The notes beneath the pieces are model-generated. The model worked only from the letters and a program-made list of their open reading frames with translations. It did no database searches and was not told where the DNA came from. From positions 62,001 to 126,000 of the forward strand of contig NZ_JAWDIE010000007.1 of NCBI RefSeq assembly GCF_037688875.1: a stretch of DNA of 64,000 nt, written 5' to 3'. Position 1 is the first letter of the stretch. Each line of letters begins with the position of its first letter. Below, piece after piece: positions 57,247 through 64,000 of this stretch. Position numbers and translations under genes: made by a program. The stretch comes from Amphibiibacter pelophylacis. GTDB taxonomy: Bacteria; Pseudomonadota; Gammaproteobacteria; Burkholderiales; Burkholderiaceae_C.

Positions 57247-58383
57247 ATGAAGCGCCGCCATTTTCTCAACCTGTCCGCCGCCCCGCTGTTGGGCAGCGCC
57301 TTCCTGACTGGACTGCCCTCGCGGGTCTGGGCCAGCCCGGCCCCCGACGCAGCGCCCGCCACTGCCGGATCGGCCTGGAAGCGCCACGAGATCACCACCC
57401 ACGTTGATCTGAGCCAGCACGTGGGCGCCGACCGCGTCTGGGTGCCGCTGCCCGCGCAGCAGCTGTCCGACGCCCGGGGCGATTACCAGCGCGTGGAAGA
57501 CATCCAGTTTGACGCGCCAGGCGCCAGCCAGGCCAAAATCCTGACCGCGACAGATGGCACCCGCCTGCTGGCCGCGGAGTGGGCCGACGACAAAGCCCCG
57601 CGCCAGCTCACCGTGACCACGCGCGTGGCGCTGCGCGATCGCGCGATTGACCTGTCCGCCGCGCCCACGCTGGCCAAAGCCAGCGCTGAAGAGCTGGCGC
57701 CCTGGCTGCGCGCCACCCAGAACAAGCCGCTGGATGGCATCGTCGGCGACACCGCACGCGGCATCGTCGCGCGCGCGAACGCACGCACCGACGTCGAAAA
57801 AGCCAAGGCCATTTACGATTGGATCGTGACCTACACCGAGCGCAAGGCCAGCGTGCGCGGCTGCGGTTCGGGCGATGCCGAAGCGCTGCTGACCATCGGC
57901 AACCTGGGCGGCAAGTGCGCCGACCTGAACGGCCTTTTTGTGGCCCTGTCCCGCGCCACCGGCGTGCCCGCGCGCGACGTCTACGGCATCCGCGTGGACG
58001 ACTCGGCACTGGGTTACAAGAGCCTGGGCAAGAGCGGCGACATCACCCGCGCGCAGCACTGCCGCGCCGAGTTCTATGCCCAGGGCTACGGCTGGGTGCC
58101 GGTCGATCCGGCCGACGTGCGCAAGGTGATGCTCGAAGAGCCGCCCGGCAATCTGCCCGCCGACAACCCGCGCGTGGTGGACGCACGCCGCAGGCTGTTT
58201 GGCGCCTGGGAAATGAACTGGATGGGCTACAACCAGGCGGAAGACCTGCGCCTGCCGGGCAGCCAGCTGGACATTCCGCTGGCCTTCCTGATGTATCCCC
58301 AGGGCGAAACCGCGCAGCGTCGCCTGAACAGCTACGATCCGGCGACTTTCGTTTACGCGATCCAGTCGCAGCGCATGGCCTGA
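57247..58383 (+). CDS. Transglutaminase-like domain protein with Tat-type leader
   Basis: A 378-residue exported protein whose N-terminus KRRHFLNLSAAPLLGSAFLT carries an RRxFL twin-arginine motif and a hydrophobic stretch. The transglutaminase-like core has the catalytic Cys in GGKCADLNGLFVALSRA, the His in HCRAEFYAQGYGWVPVD and the Asp that follows (about 40 residues later). The role is unknown; family members act as proteases or in peptide crosslinking. The start at 57247 is set by the leader. It converges on the selC gene with nine bases between and is at high GC again, outside the island. Confidence 0.82.
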   Translation: MKRRHFLNLSAAPLLGSAFLTGLPSRVWASPAPDAAPATAGSAWKRHEITTHVDLSQHVGADRVWVPLPAQQLSDARGDYQRVEDIQFDAPGASQAKILTATDGTRLLAAEWADDKAPRQLTVTTRVALRDRAIDLSAAPTLAKASAEELAPWLRATQNKPLDGIVGDTARGIVARANARTDVEKAKAIYDWIVTYTERKASVRGCGSGDAEALLTIGNLGGKCADLNGLFVALSRATGVPARDVYGIRVDDSALGYKSLGKSGDITRAQHCRAEFYAQGYGWVPVDPADVRKVMLEEPPGNLPADNPRVVDARRRLFGAWEMNWMGYNQAEDLRLPGSQLDIPLAFLMYPQGETAQRRLNSYDPATFVYAIQSQRMA

Positions 58384-58392
58384 GGAAGACGG

Positions 58393-58488
58393 TGGCGGAA
58401 GGCAGCAGGAGTCGAACCTGCCAGGGAGCGGCTGACGCCCCCTACCGGGTTTGAAGCCCGGGCGCACCACCGGGTGCGTTTGCCCTCC
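58393..58488 (-). tRNA. selC: Selenocysteine tRNA (selC, anticodon TCA)
   Basis: On the minus strand the gene has an eight-pair acceptor stem (GGAGGGCA/TGCCTTCC), a long D arm, an anticodon loop with TCA (GGGCTTCAAACCCG), a long variable arm and a T arm with TTCGACTCC, with discriminator G and encoded CCA. These are the hallmarks of tRNA-Sec. It is 33 bases after the selB stop, so the selA-selB-selC genes are contiguous. Confidence 0.95.
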
Positions 58489-58521
58489 GTAGGGTCTGGA
58501 TGCGGCGCGGCCTGACGGGCG

Positions 58522-60477
58522 TCAAGGCCGGGCGCTCCAGGCGGCATCCGGCCGCAGCCGGTGTCCGTCGCCGACGCGCAGGGTGTAGCCCACGCGGTCA
58601 AAAAATTCCAGCACCTGGATGGCGCGTTTGCGGCCCAGACCGCAGGCGTCGCGGAAATCGCGCGCCTGCGCGGCGTGGTCCGGTGCGGCCTGCGCCAGCA
58701 CCGCCACCTGGGCGGCCAGCGCGGCGATGGCCTCAGCGCTGTAAAACAGGTCCTTGACAATCTGGAAGAGTCTACCCTGGCGCGCCAGCTTGCGCAGCAG
58801 CAGGCGGACGGCGTCCTCGGGCACGCGGTGATCGCGGGCCAGATCGCGCACCCAGGGCGGATCAAAGCCGCCCGCCTGCAGCGCGGGCAGCAGGCGCTCG
58901 GCCAGCAGCGTCTCGGCTGCCGACAGTTCAGTGCTGTGACTGGGCCGGTGCAGCCAGGGCCCCGTCTGCGCCACCTGCCGCTGCGCCAGCAGCGCCGCGA
59001 GCAGGCCCTGCCACAGCGCGTCGTGCGCAGGCTGCATCAGACCCGGCAGCGTCATGCGGCGCAGGCGCGCGGCGTTGACGCCGGGCTCGTCCGGGCTGCG
59101 GGCGTGAAACTGATCCAGCCCCTGCAGCACCCGCGCCTGCAGCAGGTCCAGGCCGCCCGGCGCCAGCAGCAGGGCATCGCCCGCCCCGGCCGGCCAGCGC
59201 AGCAGATCGGGCGCCAGACGCATCTGGCCCTCAGGCACGCCCAGCAGGCGCACCAGCTGCGAGAGCAGCAGGCCGTGCGGCGCCTGCGCGATCAGGGCGG
59301 AAGGGTCGGGAGCCTGGTCAGGCGGCGCAGCCAGCAGGGCCTGCAGCGCGTCCAGCACCGCCTGCCGGGCGGGGCTGCGGCGGCGGCGCGCGGGCGCATC
59401 CGGGTCCAGCACGGGGCCGCCGCCCAGGGTGCGGCTGGCCTGCGCGTTGCGCAAGATCAGGCGCTCGCCTGCGGTGACGAACACATCGGCCTCAAACACC
59501 AGCTGCACGCGCGCCGTGGCGCCTGCGGCCAGGCGCTCGCCGTCCAGCGGCACGGCGTGGGCCAGGTGATGGGCGGTGCCCAGATGCACATGCAGCGGCG
59601 TCCAGGCGACCAGATCAGGAGAATCCGGCAGCAGCGTCAGCAGCACGTCGATGCGGCGCGAGGCCTGCGGGCCTTGCGCGGTGAATATCCAGTCGCCGCG
59701 CCGGATGTCGTCGCGGTCCAGCCCCGTCAGGTTGAGCGCGCAGCGCTGTCCCGCCCGGGCCAGCGCACTGGCGCGGTTCTGGGCGTGGATGCTGCGCACC
59801 CGCACCGCCTGGCCGGTGGCCGAATGGCGCAGCGTATCGCCCACGGCAGCGCGTCCGGCGAACACCGTGCCGGTGACCACCGTGCCCTGTCCGGCCAGGG
59901 TGAAAACCCGGTCCACGGCCAGACGGAAGAGGCCGCCGTCCTGCCGCGCCGCCGCCTGACGGGCCAGCGCGTGCAGATGTTCGCGCAAAGCAGCGGTCCC
60001 CGCGTCGTCCGGCTGTGTGGCGGCTGTGGCAAACAGCGCCGCTGCGTCCAGCGGCGTGTCGGCCAGCAGCGCGTGGATGTCGCGCTGCACCTGCGCCAGG
60101 CGCTCGGGCGGGACGCGATCCGTCTTGGTCAGCGCCACCGTGCCGGTGCGCACGCCAAGCAGCAGGACGATGGCCAGGTGCTCGCGCGTCTGCGGCATCA
60201 CGCCATCGTCGGCGGCCACAACCAGCAGCGCGTGGTCGATGCCGACCGCGCCTGCGGCCATGGTGTGGACGAACTTTTCGTGCCCGGGCACGTCGATGAA
60301 GCCCAGAACCTCGTCCGGCTGGCCGTCGCCTCCGGGCAGCGGCGTGTAGGCGTAGCCCAGCTCGATCGAGATGCCGCGCGCTTTTTCTTCCTTCAGCCGG
60401 TCGGTGTCCACGCCGGTCAGGGCGCGCACCAGCGTGGTCTTGCCGTGGTCGATGTGGCCTGCGGTGCCGATGATCAT
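58522..60477 (-). CDS. selB: Selenocysteine-specific elongation factor SelB
   Basis: It brings Sec-tRNA to UGA codons marked by a SECIS hairpin. The 651-residue product has GTAGHIDHGKTTLVRALTGV (P-loop), DVPGHEKFVHTM and domains II-III, then the SelB winged-helix domains that bind the SECIS RNA. The start at 60477 is 13 bases after the selA stop. The length fits. Confidence 0.95.
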   Translation of the reverse strand: MIIGTAGHIDHGKTTLVRALTGVDTDRLKEEKARGISIELGYAYTPLPGGDGQPDEVLGFIDVPGHEKFVHTMAAGAVGIDHALLVVAADDGVMPQTREHLAIVLLLGVRTGTVALTKTDRVPPERLAQVQRDIHALLADTPLDAAALFATAATQPDDAGTAALREHLHALARQAAARQDGGLFRLAVDRVFTLAGQGTVVTGTVFAGRAAVGDTLRHSATGQAVRVRSIHAQNRASALARAGQRCALNLTGLDRDDIRRGDWIFTAQGPQASRRIDVLLTLLPDSPDLVAWTPLHVHLGTAHHLAHAVPLDGERLAAGATARVQLVFEADVFVTAGERLILRNAQASRTLGGGPVLDPDAPARRRRSPARQAVLDALQALLAAPPDQAPDPSALIAQAPHGLLLSQLVRLLGVPEGQMRLAPDLLRWPAGAGDALLLAPGGLDLLQARVLQGLDQFHARSPDEPGVNAARLRRMTLPGLMQPAHDALWQGLLAALLAQRQVAQTGPWLHRPSHSTELSAAETLLAERLLPALQAGGFDPPWVRDLARDHRVPEDAVRLLLRKLARQGRLFQIVKDLFYSAEAIAALAAQVAVLAQAAPDHAAQARDFRDACGLGRKRAIQVLEFFDRVGYTLRVGDGHRLRPDAAWSARP

Positions 60478-60490
60478 GGCCGAAGCGCTC

Positions 60491-61921
60491 TCAGCCCTGC
60501 GCCAGCCGTTCGGCCAGGCCCGCCGGGCCGTGCAGCTGTGCGATGAAGGCGGGCTGATCGGCGGCCTCCAGACAGCGCAGATCCAGCCAGAGCGTGTCGC
60601 TGGCGATGCGTCCGATCACCGGACGCGGCAGGCCGCGCAGTGCGCCTTCCAGCGCGGCCAGGGCGCGGCCCGGGCGCTGTCCCGCAGCGGGACGCAGCGC
60701 AAGGCCGTAGCTGGGCAGGGTATCCACCGGCAGGGCGCCGCTGCCGATCTGGCTGAAGAGGCCCTCCGCCGTCACGGTGTAGCGCTCGCCCAGCGCCTGC
60801 TGCAGCGTCTGGCACAGCGCGAGCGCCTGCGCCCGCATCTGCTCCTGCGGGCGGGTGAGCAGGCGCAGCGTGGTCAGGCGCTCGGGCAGCAGATCGGGCG
60901 CCAGGTAGAGGCGCAGCACGGGTTCCAGCGCCGCGAGGGTCAGCTTGCCCACGCGCAGTGCGCGCTTGAGCGGATTTTTCTTGATGCGCTCGATCAGGTC
61001 TTTGCGGCCGACGATCAGCCCGGCCTGCGGCCCGCCCAGCAGTTTGTCGCCGCTGAAGGTGACCACGTCAGCGCCCTGCGCCACGGTCTCGCGCACCGTG
61101 GGCTCGCGCGGAAGGCCCCACTGCGACAGATCGACCAGCGTGCCGCTGCCCAGATCGACCGCCAGCGGCAGGCCGCGCGCGTGGGCGATGGCGGCCACCT
61201 CGTCCTGCGGCACGCTTTTGGTGAATCCGGTGATGGCGTAATTGCTGCAGTGCACCTTCATCAGCAGCGCGGTGCGCTCGGTGATGGCGGCGTCGTAATC
61301 GCGCGCGTGGGTGCGGTTGGTGGTGCCGACCTCGACCAGGCGGGCGCCCGCGCGCGCCATGATGTCGGGAATGCGGAAGGCGCCGCCGATTTCGACCAGC
61401 TCGCCGCGCGAGACGATCACCTCGGCGTCCTGCGCCAGCGCGTTCAGCGTCAGCAGCACGGCGGCGGCGTTGTTGTTGACTACGGTGGCGGCTTCGGCGC
61501 CGGTCAGTTCGCACAGCAGGCCGTTCACCAGATCGTCGCGGTCGCCGCGTCCGCCGGTGGCCAGATCAAATTCCAGATTCGCCGGGGCCGTCAGCGCCTG
61601 CACCACCGCCGCCACCGCCGTATCAGGCAGCAGGGCTCGGCCCAGGTTGGTGTGCAGCACCGTGCCGGTCAGATTAAACACGGTGCGCAGGCGGGGCGCG
61701 GCCTGCGCCTGCAGCGCCTGGTCGACACGCTGGGCCAGGCGGTCTGGCGCCAGGTCATCCGCTGTCAGAGCGCCCGCCAGCGCGGTGGGCCGCAGCTCGT
61801 CCAGCAGGGCGCGCAGCGCCTGGGTGAGCTGCACCCGGCCGTGCAGCGGCACCAGAGCAAGAAATTCGGGGCTGGACAGCAGCCGGTCGACCGACGGCAG
61901 TCGCACCGCAGGCGCCGTCAT
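60491..61921 (-). CDS. selA: L-seryl-tRNA(Sec) selenium transferase SelA
   Basis: A PLP enzyme that converts seryl-tRNA(Sec) to selenocysteyl-tRNA(Sec). The 476-residue product from 61921 has TGTVLHTNLGRALLP and the PLP lysine Lys293 in VVTFSGDKLLGGPQAG. Its start overlaps the fdhE stop (ATGA), so it belongs to the formate dehydrogenase operon. A longer version from 62197 would overlap fdhE and is rejected. Confidence 0.96.
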   Translation of the reverse strand: MTAPAVRLPSVDRLLSSPEFLALVPLHGRVQLTQALRALLDELRPTALAGALTADDLAPDRLAQRVDQALQAQAAPRLRTVFNLTGTVLHTNLGRALLPDTAVAAVVQALTAPANLEFDLATGGRGDRDDLVNGLLCELTGAEAATVVNNNAAAVLLTLNALAQDAEVIVSRGELVEIGGAFRIPDIMARAGARLVEVGTTNRTHARDYDAAITERTALLMKVHCSNYAITGFTKSVPQDEVAAIAHARGLPLAVDLGSGTLVDLSQWGLPREPTVRETVAQGADVVTFSGDKLLGGPQAGLIVGRKDLIERIKKNPLKRALRVGKLTLAALEPVLRLYLAPDLLPERLTTLRLLTRPQEQMRAQALALCQTLQQALGERYTVTAEGLFSQIGSGALPVDTLPSYGLALRPAAGQRPGRALAALEGALRGLPRPVIGRIASDTLWLDLRCLEAADQPAFIAQLHGPAGLAERLAQG

Positions 61922-62829
61922 GCCAGGGCGAGCAGCGGGTTGGCGCTGGCGCGATCGAACTCGGTCTCGCCCATCAGCAGGTCCAGCAGCAGCGTGCCCA
62001 GATCGTCGGCCAGCGGCTCGGCGAGCGGGTCTTTTTCCTGATTGACCAGCTTGCGGTAGGTGTGGCACTGGGTGCAGGTTTCGGCCTGGACCACGGGCTT
62101 GGCGCCGTCCACACCCTGGTAGCGTATGCCTTCGGTCGATTCGCAGTGGCTGCACTTGACGCGCACCATGTGCCATTCGGTGCAGCACACGCCGCAATGC
62201 AGGTAGCGGTGTCCGGCGGCAGTGCCGCCAATGCGCAGCACGCTGGTCACCGGCGGCGCGGCGCAGACCGGGCAGATGCTGGCCGGATCGGTGTAGGGCA
62301 CGGCGCCCGCACTCAGGCGGCTGGCGCGGTCGGCGAAAACCACCTGCAGCGCCGCCGCCACAAAGGGCGCGGTGCTGATATCGCCGGGCTGAAGATCGCC
62401 CCCCAGCACGCGCAGCGCCAGCGCGTCCTGCGCTTCAGGGCTGTGCTGGCGCAGCGCGGCCAGCGCCTCACACAGGGCGGGCGGCACTTCGGGCAGCGGC
62501 TGGATGGCGTCCAGCAGCGCCGTGAGCACCTCGCGCCAGACCGGGTCCAGATGGTCGGCGGCGGGCATCAGCGGCATGGAATGCGCCTGGCTGCGGGCGA
62601 GGGTTTCGGCCTCCAGCGGCGCGGTCTGCACCGTGGCGGCGGCTTTCTGCTGCGCCTGCACAAGGCGTGCCATCAGGCGCAGGTAGTCGGCGATGGGGTT
62701 GCCTTCGGCCAGCTGCAGCAGGCGCGCGGCGCGCTCGGCGAACAGGCTCTGCGGCTGGGGCAGGCGGATGCGGGGAAAGTGGGTGTGATCGAGGGCTTCG
62801 ATCTCGCCCGGTTGAAGAATGCGTTGCAC
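61918..62829 (-). CDS. fdhE: Formate dehydrogenase accessory protein FdhE
   Basis: It is needed to mature the membrane-bound formate dehydrogenase. The 303-residue protein carries the conserved CxxC pairs (ICPVCAAPP, LHCGVCCTEW, VKCSHCEST, ETCTQCHTYRK) that bind iron. It overlaps selA and comes 66 bases after the gamma subunit gene. Confidence 0.95.
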   Translation of the reverse strand: MQRILQPGEIEALDHTHFPRIRLPQPQSLFAERAARLLQLAEGNPIADYLRLMARLVQAQQKAAATVQTAPLEAETLARSQAHSMPLMPAADHLDPVWREVLTALLDAIQPLPEVPPALCEALAALRQHSPEAQDALALRVLGGDLQPGDISTAPFVAAALQVVFADRASRLSAGAVPYTDPASICPVCAAPPVTSVLRIGGTAAGHRYLHCGVCCTEWHMVRVKCSHCESTEGIRYQGVDGAKPVVQAETCTQCHTYRKLVNQEKDPLAEPLADDLGTLLLDLLMGETEFDRASANPLLALA

Positions 62830-62895
62830 GGAAAATCTTTCAAAAATCTGCCGGGGAGCCCGCCCCGGGCAGATCAGGGGCGTGCAGACCAGCGA

Positions 62896-63522
62896 TCAGG
62901 TGTCGTCACCCGTCATTTTGCGGTACCAGCCGCGGTGATGCTGCTTGGCCCAGGCCCGGGTGACGGTGCCGTACAGCATGGCGCGGATCGTACCCCGGGT
63001 CCAGATGGCCGCATACACGTGCAGGATGATCAGGCCGATCATGAGCACGGCTGCCGCCGCGTGCGCCACCGAGGCCAGACGCACCGCCGTGACCGACGGC
63101 GTCCACCACGAGCGCCACATGAACACGCCGCTGACGCTCAGCACCAGCATGCCGATCACCAGGCCCCAGAACAGCAGCTTCTGCCCGCCGTTGTACTTGC
63201 CCTGTTCGGGCATGTCGTGATCGTTGCCATCGACCATTTTGTTGACGTTTTTCAGCCACTCGATGTCGCGCGATTCGATCACGTTCAGGCGCCAGAAACG
63301 CAGCGTCAGCACGATGAAGAACAGGCCCATCACCACCCCGATGTAGGGGTGCAGGATGCGCGCCCACGGCCCGCCGCCAAACAGCATCGTCAGCGGGAAG
63401 AAGGCCGGGTGGAAGAAGGCCAGACCCGAGAGCGCCAGCAGGATGAAGCAGATGCCGACGATCCAGTGGTTGGTGCGCTCGGAGGCGGTGTAGCGCTGCA
63501 GGTCGCGTGGATTGCGTTTCAT
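62896..63522 (-). CDS. fdhI: Formate dehydrogenase gamma subunit (cytochrome b556)
   Basis: The membrane di-haem cytochrome b that passes electrons from formate to quinone. The 208-residue protein has four transmembrane segments (TNHWIVGICFILLALSGLAF, PYIGVVMGLFFIVLTLRF, LLFWGLVIGMLVLSVSGVF, AAAVLMIGLIILHVYAAIW) and the haem histidines in ERTNHW and in LIILHVYAAIW. Its start overlaps the fdhB stop (ATGA). Confidence 0.94.
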   Translation of the reverse strand: MKRNPRDLQRYTASERTNHWIVGICFILLALSGLAFFHPAFFPLTMLFGGGPWARILHPYIGVVMGLFFIVLTLRFWRLNVIESRDIEWLKNVNKMVDGNDHDMPEQGKYNGGQKLLFWGLVIGMLVLSVSGVFMWRSWWTPSVTAVRLASVAHAAAAVLMIGLIILHVYAAIWTRGTIRAMLYGTVTRAWAKQHHRGWYRKMTGDDT

Positions 63523-64000
63523 GGCCTGTCCTCCTGGGTCTGCGGCGTGGCGCGGGCCTGCGCTTCGCTGGCCTTGCGGTCCTTGCGGTCCATTTCGTCT
63601 TCCAGATCCTGGGACACGTCGTTGGGGCCTTTGGTGATGTAGTGGAACAGGCTACCGACCGCCGCCGCACCCAGCGCGGCCAGCGTCAGCGGCTTGGCCA
63701 GGCCCTTCCACAGGCTGACCATGGGGCTGATTTTCGGCTCGTCGGGCAGGCCGTGGTACAGCGACGGCTGATCGCCATGATGCAGCACATACATGACGTG
63801 GGTGCCGCCCACGCCGGCCGGATCGTAAAGCCCGGCCTTCTCGAAGCCGCGCTCTTTCAGATCCTCGATGCGCTCGGCGGCCTGCTCTTTCATGTCCTCT
63901 TTGGTGCCAAACATGATGGCGCCGGTCGGGCAGGTCTTGACGCAGGCCGGTTCCAGCCCCACCGCGACGCGGTCGGAGCACAGCGTGCACTTGTAGGCTT
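63519..64000 (-). CDS. fdhB: Formate dehydrogenase beta subunit (5' end off the window)
   Basis: The iron-sulfur subunit of the respiratory, quinone-linked formate dehydrogenase. The C-terminal 160 codons are present: the last ferredoxin-type cysteines (KCTLCSDRV, ACVKTCPTGAI), then a C-terminal membrane anchor (PLTLAALGAAAVGSLFHYI). The alpha subunit, expected to hold the selenocysteine TGA, would lie upstream beyond the edge. It is coupled to the gamma subunit. Confidence 0.94.
   Translation of the reverse strand, partial: AYKCTLCSDRVAVGLEPACVKTCPTGAIMFGTKEDMKEQAAERIEDLKERGFEKAGLYDPAGVGGTHVMYVLHHGDQPSLYHGLPDEPKISPMVSLWKGLAKPLTLAALGAAAVGSLFHYITKGPNDVSQDLEDEMDRKDRKASEAQARATPQTQEDRP

Overview
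The window is a high-GC betaproteobacterial chromosome segment, most likely Burkholderiales and probably Comamonadaceae-like. This rests on the gene order rimP-nusA-infB-rbfA-truB-typA, on a narK1-narK2-narGHJI-ppiC-narXL nitrate-respiration cluster, on a FimV homologue and on general codon use. The species cannot be named from the sequence alone. Nearly every base is in a gene or a short spacer, and no gene-free stretch exceeds about 300 bases.

Layout. 1-8.6 kb (minus strand): a translation/transcription operon (rimP, nusA, infB, rbfA, truB, start of typA), a tRNA-Val(GAC) with a terminator, and a cold-shock gene. 8.8-13.9 kb (plus): an asparaginase, an unknown protein and fimV, closed by a bidirectional terminator. 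14-17.4 kb (minus): tldD coupled to a bile-acid/sodium-symporter-type transporter, then a small toxin-antitoxin-like pair. 17.6-30.6 kb (plus): the nitrate respiration operon with its sensor and regulator. 30.6-37.7 kb: ychF, tex, an orphan sulfate-binding protein, umuDC and a small membrane protein. 37.7-42 kb: an aldehyde dehydrogenase plus DUF779 unit, divergent from an AcoR-type sigma-54 activator, with a clear -24/-12 promoter and upstream dyads between them.

42-57 kb is visibly AT-richer and looks like an acquired catabolic island. It encodes a whole oxidative hexuronate/aldarate pathway: a uronate dehydrogenase, an SMP-30 lactonase, a GarD-type galactarate dehydratase, two tandem glucarate dehydratases, KdgD and a 2-oxoglutarate-semialdehyde dehydrogenase. 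The end product is 2-oxoglutarate. It also carries an MFS aldarate transporter and a five-gene-type ABC importer of the PotABCD/AfuABC kind, here co-transcribed with the uronate dehydrogenase and lactonase. A GntR/FadR-type regulator sits at one end. A TTGTATGATGTC-like motif lies in front of the regulator and in front of each of the three operons, which ties the island together as one regulon. This is the most notable system in the window, because an ABC importer of this family dedicated to uronates is not one I recognise as established.

57-64 kb returns to high GC. It has a Tat-exported transglutaminase-like protein, then on the minus strand the selenocysteine and formate dehydrogenase module read fdhB, fdhI, fdhE, selA, selB, selC. 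The Sec tRNA gene lies immediately behind selB. The catalytic fdhA (expected to contain an in-frame TGA) would lie beyond the right edge. Together with narGHJI this gives a formate-to-nitrate respiratory chain.
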